From positions 1 to 52,834 of the forward strand of contig JAHEQB010000032.1 in the NCBI GenBank assembly GCA_019561555.1: a stretch of 52,834 nucleotides of DNA, written 5' to 3'. The position numbers and the translations under genes are program-made. Numbering within the stretch: position 1 is the first letter of the stretch; the number at the start of each line of letters is the position of its first letter. The stretch is from Methanothermococcus sp. SCGC AD-155-C09 (GTDB lineage Archaea; AGJL01; Methanococci; Methanococcales; Methanococcaceae). Shown piece after piece: positions 17,134 through 26,389 of this stretch. The notes below the pieces were generated by a model. It searched no databases. It was not told where the DNA came from and worked only from the letters and a program-made list of their open reading frames with translations.

Positions 17134-19338
17134 GTGAATCTATCAAACCCATTTAAATTACAAAATTGGAAATTTAAAAAGTTTTTAATAAGTATCCTCT
17201 TTTTTCAAATATCATTGTTAGGGTTATTCGCCCTTAACAATTTAGGAGTAGATACTCCTATCATAAGACCACTAATGGGATTTATCTATTTGACAATCAT
17301 ACCAGGATATCTACTACTAAGAATTTTAAAATTACATAATTTAAATAATATAGAGAGTTTTCTGTATGCAATAGGGTTAAGTTTATTTTTAAATATGTTT
17401 GTTGGGTTTTTAATAAATATGTTCTATCCTCTTTTAGGAATAACAGATAAACCAATAGCAGAGGTACCTATAATTTTAACTATGGCCTTAGTTGTAGGTA
17501 TCTTATCCATTGTTGCATATATAAGAGATAGAGATTATGAAGATCCAGACTATCTCCCAATTGGAGATATAATAAATCCACAGGTGTTGTTTTTAAGTTT
17601 AATCCCTTTTATGGCCATATTTGGAACATACTTAGTTAATTACTATAATATCAATATTCTATTAATGGTAATGATCGTTGTCATTGCCTTAGTTAGTTTA
17701 ATCGTTGGATTTACTAATTGGATTAATGAAAAATATTATCCTTATGCTATTTGGGTTATGGCTATTAGTTTAATATTACATATTAGTCTATTTACAAATT
17801 ATATACCTGTTCAAGATGTTTATGGTGAATTTTATTCTGCAAATAGTGTTATATCCAATCATGTTTGGAGATATGATTTACCTTTTAGTTATAATTCTGT
17901 TTTAAGTGCTACATTATTACCGTCATTTATATATTATATTTGCAATATTAAATTAAATTGGATATATAAAATAATATTTCCAGTACTCTGTTCCTTTTTA
18001 CCTGTAGGGTTATATTCTATATATACTAATTTTTTAAATAACAATAAAAAACTATCATTTTTAGCATCTTATCTCTTTACTATAATTATTCCATTCTATA
18101 CGATTATCCCATTTTTAACAAAGCAATTAGTTGCTGAAATATTTCTATTATTGATTTTAATTTTATTATTAGTATTGAAATTAAATAAATTTAAAAAAAT
18201 GATACTATTTACCATTTTTAGTGCCTCTTTAATTGTATCTCATTATGGAACATCATATCTAGTTATGGGTATGTTATTATTTTCAATAATATTTATAAAA
18301 ATACTTGAAGTTTTAAAAAAAGAGAGAATCATAAACCAAATTTCTGGTGAAATAATCAACTTTACATTATTTTACATTATATTTACATTAGGATGGTATA
18401 TGTATATTTCAAAATCAGTGAGTTTTATTTCACTGGTAAATTTAGGGAATACCATAATAAATAGCATATTTACAGAATTTTTAAACCCTGATTATTCAAG
18501 AGGGGCTTATACATTAGTGAAGCCACTACCATTTTTAGGCCAGTTGCTAAAATATATGTATTTAACTATTTCGGGCTTAATATTTATTGGTTATTTGAAA
18601 ACATTTTATGACTTATTTAAATCAAAGTATAAATTTAATATGCTATATTTAGCCTTTTCTGCATACTGGTTAATAATACTTGGAGCGGCTGTAGCAGTTC
18701 CCTTTTTTGCTGTTATGAATCCATATAGGTTATATCATTTGGCATTTTTTACTTTAGCCCCATTTAGTGTAGCAGGTTTTACTTTTATATCCCATATGAT
18801 TAAAAATTTCGAAATAAATATAGGATATAAGAATATAATAAAAATATTAATTATTTTCTTATTAATATTTATGTTTTTAAATACTAAATTTCTAAATGAA
18901 GTAGTAGAACAGCCTCCTTATTCAAGGTATTTAAGTAAATATACCATATTAAATTACGAGTATTCTAATATTAACGAAACAGGGAAATTCTACAGTGGCA
19001 TTATAACAACTTATGACGTTTTTGGTTCTAAATGGCTCTCAATATATGGTAACTCCAACTATAAAATATATTCTGGCTCATGGGCATTTGGAAACGCTCC
19101 ATTACATGCATATGGAAATATACCTTTATCCAGGGTTAAGGACATAACTATTAATATTAAAAAAGGCAGTTATATTTTCTTTATGGAATTACTTGTTAAA
19201 TACAAAATATGGTATTATAATGATCCTTTGGCTGCTAAAACTTTAATATATTATAACGCAACACAACATTACTACAATTTAACAATGAAATGTTCAAGGA
19301 TTTATGACAATGGGGGTAATCAAGTATTAATATGTTAA
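17134..19338 (+). CDS. Large multi-spanning membrane protein, DUF2206-like
   Basis: This 734-residue protein has about 15 membrane segments. It starts with a GTG after GAGGG. The first 200 residues resemble the DUF1616-like N-terminal membrane block (IIPGYLLLRIL, then LYAIGLSLFLNM). The middle part resembles DUF2206, with the soluble loop VQDVYGEFYSANSVI after a membrane helix, placed like the acidic first loop of GT-C glycosyltransferases and oligosaccharyltransferases. A C-terminal extracellular region of about 130 residues follows the last helix near residue 580. A role in transferring or polymerising lipid-linked glycans is plausible from its place at the end of the glycosyltransferase operon, but is inferred. 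Confidence 0.75.
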   Translation: MNLSNPFKLQNWKFKKFLISILFFQISLLGLFALNNLGVDTPIIRPLMGFIYLTIIPGYLLLRILKLHNLNNIESFLYAIGLSLFLNMFVGFLINMFYPLLGITDKPIAEVPIILTMALVVGILSIVAYIRDRDYEDPDYLPIGDIINPQVLFLSLIPFMAIFGTYLVNYYNINILLMVMIVVIALVSLIVGFTNWINEKYYPYAIWVMAISLILHISLFTNYIPVQDVYGEFYSANSVISNHVWRYDLPFSYNSVLSATLLPSFIYYICNIKLNWIYKIIFPVLCSFLPVGLYSIYTNFLNNNKKLSFLASYLFTIIIPFYTIIPFLTKQLVAEIFLLLILILLLVLKLNKFKKMILFTIFSASLIVSHYGTSYLVMGMLLFSIIFIKILEVLKKERIINQISGEIINFTLFYIIFTLGWYMYISKSVSFISLVNLGNTIINSIFTEFLNPDYSRGAYTLVKPLPFLGQLLKYMYLTISGLIFIGYLKTFYDLFKSKYKFNMLYLAFSAYWLIILGAAVAVPFFAVMNPYRLYHLAFFTLAPFSVAGFTFISHMIKNFEINIGYKNIIKILIIFLLIFMFLNTKFLNEVVEQPPYSRYLSKYTILNYEYSNINETGKFYSGIITTYDVFGSKWLSIYGNSNYKIYSGSWAFGNAPLHAYGNIPLSRVKDITINIKKGSYIFFMELLVKYKIWYYNDPLAAKTLIYYNATQHYYNLTMKCSRIYDNGGNQVLIC

Positions 19339-19340
19339 AT

Positions 19341-19470
19341 TATAGTCAAGCACATAATTCCTTGAACTCATCATCTAAGAATCTATAATATTACTTGCGA
19401 ATGATATAAATCCTATAATTTTTTGGAAGTTCTAGTAACTATAGTTCAAAGTATTATGTTCCACACTATA
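19341..19470 (+). repeat. 130-bp IS630-end MITE, copy A
   Basis: This short non-coding element has IS630-type ends: TATAGTCAAGCACATAAT at 19341 and ATTATGTTCCACACTATA at 19453-19470. Its inside reads ATTACTTGCGAATGATAT and GGAAGTTCTAGTAACTATAG. A near-identical second copy lies at 19723-19853. It begins two bases after the stop codon of the membrane-protein gene. Confidence 0.8.
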
Positions 19471-19482
19471 ATTCCAAAATTT

Positions 19483-19592
19483 GGAGGGAGACTCTCTAAA
19501 TTGACAAAAGAGAATAAAGAGGAAATCAAGAATATTCTAAAAGGAAAAGATTCATGAACAACAGAAGTACAGAATTTAATTAGGGAAAAATC
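19483..19592 (+). pseudogene. Fragment of IS630 orfA
   Basis: It matches the linker region of the IS630 orfA at about 1921-2040: GGAGGGAGACT, AATAAAGAGGAA, then GGAAAAGATTCATG. A stop replaces the Trp codon after GKDS. It is a dead fragment lying between two MITE copies. Confidence 0.75.
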
Positions 19593-19722
19593 TATAGTCA
19601 AGAATATAATTTCCCAAACATATCTACAATATAAAAAAATAAAAATAAATAAAAAAATAAATAAAAAAATAATTATAGTCAAGAACATAATTTTTTAAAC
19701 TATATTTATAGTATAAAAAAAT
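19593..19722. repeat. Solo IS630-type ends
   Basis: Two further ends occur, TATAGTCAAGAATATAATTTCCC at 19593 (18 of these bases match the IS630 end pattern) and TATAGTCAAGAACATAAT at 19674, separated by A/T repeats. Confidence 0.6.
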
Positions 19723-19853
19723 TATAGTCAAGCACATAATATCTTGAACTCATCATCTAAAAATTTATACTAATTACTTGCGAATGATATAAATCCTATA
19801 GTTTTTTGGAAGTTCTAGTAACTATAGTTCAAAGTATTATGTTCCACACTATA
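19723..19853 (+). repeat. 131-bp IS630-end MITE, copy B
   Basis: This is nearly identical to copy A at 19341-19470, including both ends and the inner ATTACTTGCGAATGATAT. It ends eight bases before the stop codon of the convergent GT2 gene, so the graveyard exactly fills the gap between two convergent operons. Confidence 0.8.
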
Positions 19854-19861
19854 AATAAATT

Positions 19862-20917
19862 TTACCAATCTTTCTTGTAATACCTTCCAACAACACCATC
19901 CCATATGCCCATATAAAAATACTTTAACAAATAAACATTCTTTTTTAAAACAACAAAATAAACCACTCTTCTAATATGTTTATAACCCAAAAACCATATT
20001 AAAAATATTAAATAATTAAAAAAACTATTATTATGTTTTTTAACAAAATAGATTCTATTTCTAGTACCATAATAAATAGAAACAGGAGACTCCTCCCCTC
20101 CAGAACTTGCAGAAACTTTATGCCATAAAATAGACTTTGTAGCACATAATAATTTATACTCTAACTCTCTACATCTCACAGATAGATCAGTATCCTCATA
20201 ATAACAAAAGAATCTCTCATCAAATCCCTTTAATCTATATAATACCTCCCTTCTAATCAACATAGAACATCCAGTTATATATTCACATTCAATTGCATCA
20301 TAATTTCCCCTATTTTCCATATAGTGCCAGGTCTTTCCCAACCTTACATCAACCCCACCCCCACCTAAGGCCCAAATAACATCATCCCTTCCATTATAAT
20401 CGTAATAGTATATTTTGCTTCCAACTATCCCAATGTTCTCATCACCCTCAGCAACCTTAACAAGTTCTACTAAATAATCCCTATCAACAACGGTATCATT
20501 ATTCAAAAGACATGTGTATTTAGAATTAAGAACATTTAATACAAATCTAATACCGATGTTGTTTCCCCCTGCAAAACCGTAATTATCCTTATTTTTTATT
20601 AATATCAATCTTCTATTTGAAGGTAATTCTTCATATTTCTCCTTATTTTTAAAATACCCTTTTTCTACATCTTCTTCATCAATTTCAAATACATTAATAG
20701 GTTTATTATCCTTTGAATACTTAAAAAATTTAGAATTTACCTCTATCTCACCATTACAGTATTCTTTAATTTTTTCTATTGATCCATCCTGGGAGTTGTT
20801 ATCCAGAAGAATAATATCATAATTGTTATAATTTATCCTGTAAAGGGATTCCAAACACTCAATTGTATCTCTCCATCCATTCCAGTTTAAAATTATTATA
20901 GAAACACGAGGAAACAT
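19862..20917 (-). CDS. Glycosyltransferase family 2, rhamnosyltransferase-like
   Basis: This 351-residue GT2 enzyme is of the WbbL/rhamnosyltransferase type. Seen are IIILNWNGWRDTIECLESL, LLDNNSQDGS, NYGFAGGNNIGIR, LLNNDTVVD (metal-binding DxD equivalent), ITGCSMLIRREVL, and the catalytic FFCYYEDTDLSVR. Residues 305-340 are hydrophobic (FFNYLIFLIWFLGY) and may lie at the membrane. I take ATG 20917, six bases after AGGTG; the in-frame GTG at 20926 lies inside that site. It is convergent with the DUF2206 gene. A dTDP-rhamnose donor is plausible given the rfb operon but not shown. Confidence 0.85.
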   Translation of the reverse strand: MFPRVSIIILNWNGWRDTIECLESLYRINYNNYDIILLDNNSQDGSIEKIKEYCNGEIEVNSKFFKYSKDNKPINVFEIDEEDVEKGYFKNKEKYEELPSNRRLILIKNKDNYGFAGGNNIGIRFVLNVLNSKYTCLLNNDTVVDRDYLVELVKVAEGDENIGIVGSKIYYYDYNGRDDVIWALGGGGVDVRLGKTWHYMENRGNYDAIECEYITGCSMLIRREVLYRLKGFDERFFCYYEDTDLSVRCRELEYKLLCATKSILWHKVSASSGGEESPVSIYYGTRNRIYFVKKHNNSFFNYLIFLIWFLGYKHIRRVVYFVVLKKNVYLLKYFYMGIWDGVVGRYYKKDW

Positions 20918-21146
20918 ATCTTTCACCTTCTAATGACAGTACCCATGTTATATTATTTCAGCCAACACTGAGAATTATTTGAAGTTTATTTTTACTCTTT
21001 TAATGTAATTTTTTTACTTATTATTTTAATTTTACTTCTAATGGGAATTAAGGTAGTAAAATATAAAAGAGTAATTTTATTAATCTTAATTTTTAGACTT
21101 TCAGCCATTGCCTTCAAACATAAGACATAGGCTAAAGTATAAAAAC

Positions 21147-22103
21147 CTAACCCATGCTTTCCAAAAGCTCTCTTGCAGTTCTCTCAACTGCCTGGTAGCT
21201 GTTCATCCCTGGCTTCCAACCTCTGCTTTTGGCCTTCTTAATACTTAAGTACATTAACTTAACATCACCTTTCCATCCCCTCCCCCCATCAACACCACCT
21301 GTAAAATAAAAATCTGGATTTAAGTTCATGGCCCTACTAACTATCTCTCCTATCTCCTTAACTGTAATCCAGTCTTCACTTCCTAAATTATATACATCAT
21401 AAATCCTTTCCTCTTCTTTAAACTTCTCAAAAAGATAAAACATTGCTTCAACTGTATCACCAACGTGGAGATAGCTTTTTCTCTGTGTTCCATCTCCAAG
21501 AATCTCCAATCTTTCAGGAGTCTTTCTGAGTTTATTTATGAAATCATATATCACCCCATGATTCAATCTTTCGCCTATAATGTTGGCCAATCTGAAGATG
21601 AGGGATTTAATATCAAAGGTGTGAGCGTACCCACTTATTAATGCTTCAGATGCTAATTTTACACCACCGTATACACTTATTGGCTCTAAGGGAGCATAAT
21701 CTTCCGGAGTTGGAATAACCTTAGCCTCTCCATAGACAGTTGAGGTAGAGGTAAACACAAGGTATTTCACATCTTCTTTTCTCATGGCTTCTAGAAGGTT
21801 ATAGGTTATCAAAACATTGGTTTCATAGAGAATCTCTGGGCTTTGAGTGCCAATCCTAACTTCTGGATTAGCAGCCAAGTGAAAAACAGTGTCAACACCT
21901 TTTACCCCTTCTAAAGCAACCTTTGGATCTCTCATGTCACCTTTAATAAATTCAAAGTTCTTATTATCCAGCCATTTTTCAATGTTTCTTAAACTTCCAG
22001 CACTTAAATCATCAACAACCCTAACTTCATTGCCTTTTTCCATTAATCTATCAACTAAATGGGAACCTATAAAACCAGCACCACCGGTTACTAAAATCTT
22101 CAT
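21147..22103 (-). CDS. NAD-dependent nucleotide-sugar epimerase/dehydratase (UDP-glucose 4-epimerase-like)
   Basis: This 318-residue extended short-chain dehydrogenase probably interconverts UDP-sugars. Seen are the NAD motif VTGGAGFIGSHL, VVDDLSAG, FHLAANPEVRIG, the catalytic TSTSTVYGEA and YGGVKLASE (Tyr and Lys of YxxxK), RLANIIGERLNHGVIYDF and GDGTQRKSYLHVGDTV. Substrate (UDP-glucose, UDP-GlcNAc or another) cannot be read from this. I choose ATG 22103 because TAGGTG lies just before it; a GTG at 22112 overlaps that site. An upstream spacer separates it from the nucleotidyltransferase gene on the same strand. Confidence 0.85.
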   Translation of the reverse strand: MKILVTGGAGFIGSHLVDRLMEKGNEVRVVDDLSAGSLRNIEKWLDNKNFEFIKGDMRDPKVALEGVKGVDTVFHLAANPEVRIGTQSPEILYETNVLITYNLLEAMRKEDVKYLVFTSTSTVYGEAKVIPTPEDYAPLEPISVYGGVKLASEALISGYAHTFDIKSLIFRLANIIGERLNHGVIYDFINKLRKTPERLEILGDGTQRKSYLHVGDTVEAMFYLFEKFKEEERIYDVYNLGSEDWITVKEIGEIVSRAMNLNPDFYFTGGVDGGRGWKGDVKLMYLSIKKAKSRGWKPGMNSYQAVERTARELLESMG

Positions 22104-22382
22104 AACCTTCACCTATGTGATTATATAATTATATGATATCTAAAATATACATTATTACGATATTTATACTTAATATATATCAACATGTCATTGGAGGGCT
22201 TATCCCACTTTTCTAAATAATATTCCCTCTTTAATTAGTGAATATAAAGTATTCTATATATTCTTTATAGATGCATAAGGATTCCAATATATAATTTATA
22301 AATAATATTTAATTTTATAGTTATTATTTTGACTATATCTATTAAAAATCTAAAATAGATAAAAAAAGGAATAATGAAATGT
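22104..22382. other. Spacer between epimerase and nucleotidyltransferase genes
   Basis: I see no gene or clear repeat. A T/A-rich stretch near 22125-22175 could hold the epimerase promoter. Confidence 0.4.
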
Positions 22383-23378
22383 CTAATCCCCCCTCTGTAT
22401 CTTTGCATGCCCTCCAACGAGGCTCTTCTTAAGTTCCAAATTTCTAATTTCGCATTTCTTATCAATTGTAGAACGCCAAATTGTTGAATTTCTAATTACT
22501 GTGTTCTTAAAGATTATGGAATCACTTATATCTGAGTTTTCAATTATACTTCCCTCACCAATATAGGCATAGGGACCAATTATTGATCTTCCAAGAATTC
22601 TTGCATTTTTCTTTATCACTACAGGATGGATTATTTTTGAATAAGGGCTAATCTGAATCTCTTCAATATGACTTTCCTTTAAAAGGGTTTTCATGGCCTC
22701 CAGATAGCTGTCAGATGATCCAACATCATACCAATAATCATCAAAACGATAGGCATAGATCTCAATTCCTTTAGAGAGAAGCCATTGCACAAAATATCCA
22801 GGAGAGTCCTTACTGTCCTCATTTAAATATTCTGGGATAAGATCCATAATTTCCTTTGGGAATATATAAACACCTGTACTTGCCCAAGTTGACTTTGGCT
22901 TCACTGGTTTTTCCTCAAAGTCTACAATCCTCTCATCCTCTAAGAGCACAACACCATAACGTTTGGCTAGCTCAAAATCACCAACGTCATAAACGGCTAT
23001 TAGGGTTTTTCCATTGTATTTATTCAAAAAGTCTTTTAGATTAAAAGAAAACAGATTATCCCCTGCTATAATAATGTAATCATCTAATCCGAGTTTTTTA
23101 ACAACTTCATCCAGAGCCCCAATTGTACCAAGCTTTTCCCCCTCATGTAAGGTTTCTTCAACTAAAATAGTGATATTTTTATCTCTTGCCCATTCTTTAA
23201 AGTGGGAGGCAAAAAACCTATTTGTTGAGATATAAATCTCCAAATCTAACTCCTTCATCTTTTCAAGGATATAATCAATGATTAACTTATCCCCAACAGG
23301 GAGCAATGGTTTAGGATTGTCCTTTGTTAGGGGCCATAGACGAGTAGCATAACCTCCAGCCATAATTATAACTTTCAT
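22383..23378 (-). CDS. Sugar-1-phosphate nucleotidyltransferase
   Basis: This is a two-domain enzyme that joins a sugar-1-phosphate to a nucleotide. The N-terminal Rossmann-like domain has the pyrophosphorylase signature MAGGYATRLWPLT, the uridyl/thymidyl-site KPLLPVGDKLIIDY, and IIAGDNLF for metal binding, then VDFEEKP and TGVYIF. From about residue 245 a left-handed beta-helix follows (NARILGRSIIGPYAYIGEGSIIENS). No acetyltransferase signature is evident. The substrate is probably glucose-1-phosphate or GlcNAc-1-phosphate. It is 331 residues; ATG 23378 follows AGGTGG. It probably supplies the epimerase next to it. Confidence 0.85.
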   Translation of the reverse strand: MKVIIMAGGYATRLWPLTKDNPKPLLPVGDKLIIDYILEKMKELDLEIYISTNRFFASHFKEWARDKNITILVEETLHEGEKLGTIGALDEVVKKLGLDDYIIIAGDNLFSFNLKDFLNKYNGKTLIAVYDVGDFELAKRYGVVLLEDERIVDFEEKPVKPKSTWASTGVYIFPKEIMDLIPEYLNEDSKDSPGYFVQWLLSKGIEIYAYRFDDYWYDVGSSDSYLEAMKTLLKESHIEEIQISPYSKIIHPVVIKKNARILGRSIIGPYAYIGEGSIIENSDISDSIIFKNTVIRNSTIWRSTIDKKCEIRNLELKKSLVGGHAKIQRGD

Positions 23379-23499
23379 AATACCACCTCATATATGGATG
23401 GTTATAAACCCAAAGGTATTTAAAGATTATGGAGAAGGAATGAGGACCTGTCAAATAATATAAATATTAAGATAAATATTGTATAACAATTAAAAAAAG

Positions 23500-23870
23500 T
23501 ATAGCCAAGTACATAAAAATATCTTAAACTTATAATCTTAAAATAAAAATAATAAGGATAATAAATCAATAAAGGAGAATAAAATATTATAATGATAAAT
23601 GATTAAGTCCCTACCTTGGATTAAGATAACTTTCATAATGCATTCTTTAAATGCTATCTTCCCCCCAGTGTTTATTTTATGTGATTTTCTTTCTTAATAT
23701 TACAAAATCTTTTATTTTTTATCTTTATCTTAATTATCATTATTTTTTTGTTTTTTATTTTATTTTAATTATTTTAAATTATTTTTTAATCTTTATATTT
23801 ATTTTTTTAATAATTTTATAATATTTTTTTGTAGGGATTTTTTGGAATTAGGATTTTTTTATTAAACCTG
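23500..23870 (-). repeat. Dispersed hairpin element, copy 7
   Basis: The end TATAGCCAAGTACATAAAA at 23500 and the arm AATATCTTAAACTTATAATC are clear. The core at 23610-23690 is decayed: TAAGTCCC, then TTTCATAATGCATTC, CCCCCCAGTGTTTATTTTATG. A long T-rich arm follows to GGAATTAGG near 23850. The spacer 23379-23997 holds no gene that I can support. Confidence 0.5.
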
Positions 23871-23997
23871 GTTAGAGTTTTCTTTTTCCTTAGACTTAGT
23901 TTTATCCTAATTCCAAGTTTGAAATAGGTAGAGTTGGGCTAATATTAATAATCCCATCCTCTACCAATCACCATAGTATTAGCAGTAAACGTTAAAA

Positions 23998-24948
23998 TTA
24001 AATATCTTTCACAAATTCCAGACATTTGTTGATTAGATCACTTTTTAACTTTCTTAATTCTTCCTGTGATGGATTTTGGGGTGGATTTTCCCAGTCAATC
24101 TCATTTACTTGTTTTTTGAATTCAGAGATGTTGTAATGATTTATATACTTTAGAAGTCCTGTGAATCTTGGATCGTTGAGATTCTCATGAACAAAAATGA
24201 CAGGAGTCCCAAAAGATATGGCTGGTAAAGCTGCGTGAAGTCGAGAGGTTATAACCATTTGGGCATTTGCCAATTTCTGAAGTTGTATTTCAGCCAACTT
24301 AAGCCTTTTTTCAAAAGACAATTCTATACTGGATAAGATTTTATCATTTATAGGGAATATACTCCGTAAAGCTTTCCTAAATGTATGAGGGAGAATTTTT
24401 TGGATAAGTTTTACAGAACGCTTGGAATGTGTATGGGATGCAAACATAGATCTTCTGAGGATATGTTGAGGTAAGTGTTTTGTGGTATAATCGTCAAGAT
24501 CTACTATAAGTATATATTCTTTCTGCTTTTTATGATTCTTAAGATGATTGTATCCATAATCGAGCGTTAATGTGAGACATCCTGAAAAGTATGCGTTGAT
24601 TCCTCTACTTTCAAGGAGATCTCTCGTGTATTCATCCCTACAACCTATTGGTTCATATTTTTTGAGGTATTCAAGTGTTTTTCTACTCAATAATTTATCT
24701 GCTATGTGTGGAGATATATGAAAAGATAGAAAGAGTGGTTCAATGTTGGATGATGGGGGCCAATTATCTGGACGATGAGTGAACCACCCATTCATAATAG
24801 TTTTGATGGTATCTTTTGAATTAACCTGATTAAGAAATTCTCTGTTGAGAATAACATCAGCTCTTGGCAAAAATTGTTTAGCAGCTAACGCTTGAATATC
24901 ATCTCCAAGGTTTTCAGTTAAAGCCATTATAAAACCATATTTTTTCAT
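23998..24948 (-). CDS. Polysaccharide pyruvyl transferase family protein
   Basis: This 316-residue protein of the polysaccharide pyruvyl transferase family (CsaB/WcaK-like, GT-B fold) would add a ketal-linked pyruvate to a sugar, or act as a related transferase. Seen are NLGDDIQALAAKQFL near the start, PIGCRDEYTRDLLESRG (the RDxxS-like strand), GCLTLTL, and the C-terminal signature ITSRLHAALPAISFGTPVIF. ATG 24948 follows GGTGAT. Arginine codons of the CGN type are frequent here (for example in KALRSIF and HSKRSVK), unlike the AGA/AGG of most neighbours, which points to transfer from another lineage. It is paired with the next GT4 gene. Confidence 0.88.
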   Translation of the reverse strand: MKKYGFIMALTENLGDDIQALAAKQFLPRADVILNREFLNQVNSKDTIKTIMNGWFTHRPDNWPPSSNIEPLFLSFHISPHIADKLLSRKTLEYLKKYEPIGCRDEYTRDLLESRGINAYFSGCLTLTLDYGYNHLKNHKKQKEYILIVDLDDYTTKHLPQHILRRSMFASHTHSKRSVKLIQKILPHTFRKALRSIFPINDKILSSIELSFEKRLKLAEIQLQKLANAQMVITSRLHAALPAISFGTPVIFVHENLNDPRFTGLLKYINHYNISEFKKQVNEIDWENPPQNPSQEELRKLKSDLINKCLEFVKDI

Positions 24949-24980
24949 CAATTATCACCTTACACAATTAAATTATTAAA

Positions 24981-26183
24981 CTATCTTATCCCATTATAAA
25001 TAGCATTCTCAAATTTTATTGTTGCGATTTCCCAAGTAAATTGCTTTATATGGTTGTATCCTCTTTCAGCTATCCTTTTGGCTTCGTCCCAATTATCAAG
25101 TAAATAACTTATTCCTTTAGCAAGTTTTTCTGAATTTCGTGGTGGAACAACAATTGTGGTCTCATTAGGAATTGCATAATCGGGAACTCCTCCGACATTT
25201 GTAGCAACTACAGCACATTTACAGGCCATGCCCTCCATTGGAGGAAGTTGACATCCTTCAACCCAACTAGGAATTACGAGGATGTGAGCTTTGCAATATA
25301 AACGTCTTAGTTCTTCATCGCTTAATCCCTCAAAAAATTTAACCCAACTTGATAAATTGTTAGGTTTTTTTGGGCCATAAAGCCATATTTCTACTTTGTT
25401 ACCATATTTCCTATAAATTTTCTCAAGAGCCTTTAATCCATCTAAATCTCCTTTCCAAGGGATTCCACGATAAGGCATTAAAATAATCCTCTTCTCAGCA
25501 TCCCAATTTTTCTCATTATCACAATAAAAAATATCGAAATTTACTCCATTTATTATCATTCCATAAATCTCTTGTTTAAAACGCTTTTCCAGGAGCTCTT
25601 TGAGCCATGAAGAAATTGTAATCTTTTTTAAAGGCATTGTATATGTTGCATCTACTACTTCCTTTAACCTTTTAAGATATTGATCTTCAGGGGTAATGTA
25701 TGACATTGTTATTGGTAGTTTCCCCGTATCTTTTTCCAATTTTTCTATCTTTTTCCAACATTTTAAATTATTCCAAATGTCCCATATCTCATAATGTTGG
25801 ACAAAGTAAAATTTTTCTCCTTTTTCTTTTGGCAATGCATTAACAAAATATGCAGTTTCCCATGATGTTGCAATTATTGCATCAGAATTGGGGATCCATT
25901 TTTTCACAATACTCACAAACTTCGGATTTAAAGTTGGTACTCTAATTAACTTGGCCTTTACATCAAACCACTCAACTTTATTACCCTGCTTCAAATTCTT
26001 TAAAGATCCTATAATTTTTCTACCGAATAATTTTACTTTAGACCTTGAGATAATTATCGGTGGAATAATTGGATATACAATATAAACATCATGCCCTCTT
26101 TCAATTAATAAGTTTGCATATTCAAAAACAACTCTGACACCGCCCCCAACCCCTATTCCTGGAAGTACGAATGTAATTTTCAT
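24981..26183 (-). CDS. Glycosyltransferase family 4
   Basis: This is a 400-residue GT4 enzyme. Seen are VLPGIGVGGGVRVVFEYANLL at the N-terminus, the hinge around IILMPYRGIPWKGDLDGLKAL, IWLYGPKKP, and GLSDEELRRLYCKAHILVIPS, then the donor motif WVEGCQLPPMEGMACKCAVVATNVGGVPD. A strong site GGAGGAGTG lies before ATG 26183. CGT and CGC codons occur (YRG, RRLY, KRF), as in the downstream pyruvyl transferase and unlike the gmd-side genes. The two were probably acquired together. The role is one transfer step in surface glycan assembly; sugar and acceptor are unknown. Confidence 0.88.
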   Translation of the reverse strand: MKITFVLPGIGVGGGVRVVFEYANLLIERGHDVYIVYPIIPPIIISRSKVKLFGRKIIGSLKNLKQGNKVEWFDVKAKLIRVPTLNPKFVSIVKKWIPNSDAIIATSWETAYFVNALPKEKGEKFYFVQHYEIWDIWNNLKCWKKIEKLEKDTGKLPITMSYITPEDQYLKRLKEVVDATYTMPLKKITISSWLKELLEKRFKQEIYGMIINGVNFDIFYCDNEKNWDAEKRIILMPYRGIPWKGDLDGLKALEKIYRKYGNKVEIWLYGPKKPNNLSSWVKFFEGLSDEELRRLYCKAHILVIPSWVEGCQLPPMEGMACKCAVVATNVGGVPDYAIPNETTIVVPPRNSEKLAKGISYLLDNWDEAKRIAERGYNHIKQFTWEIATIKFENAIYNGIR

Positions 26184-26389
26184 TTTTCACTCCTCCTTCT
26201 TTTTAGTATATTCATGATTTTTTGCATGATGGATATGAATAATTAAAGCATATAAATTAGATACATCATTAATCAGAGTGCTTATCAAATGATAAAATTT
26301 TTTTGCTCTCTATTTATCGGTTGGAATAATATAGTATTTTCATAAATATTTCCGCCTTGATTTCAGCATATAACTTTCGATTAAAGAAT

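Noticed and set aside
19446-19688. 80-residue minus-strand ORF in the IS630 graveyard
   Set aside because: It crosses the ends of two mobile elements and an antisense IS630 fragment, so it is not a gene.
22265-22465. 66-residue minus-strand ORF overlapping the end of the nucleotidyltransferase gene
   Set aside because: It overlaps the conserved beta-helix end of that gene in another frame and has no motif.
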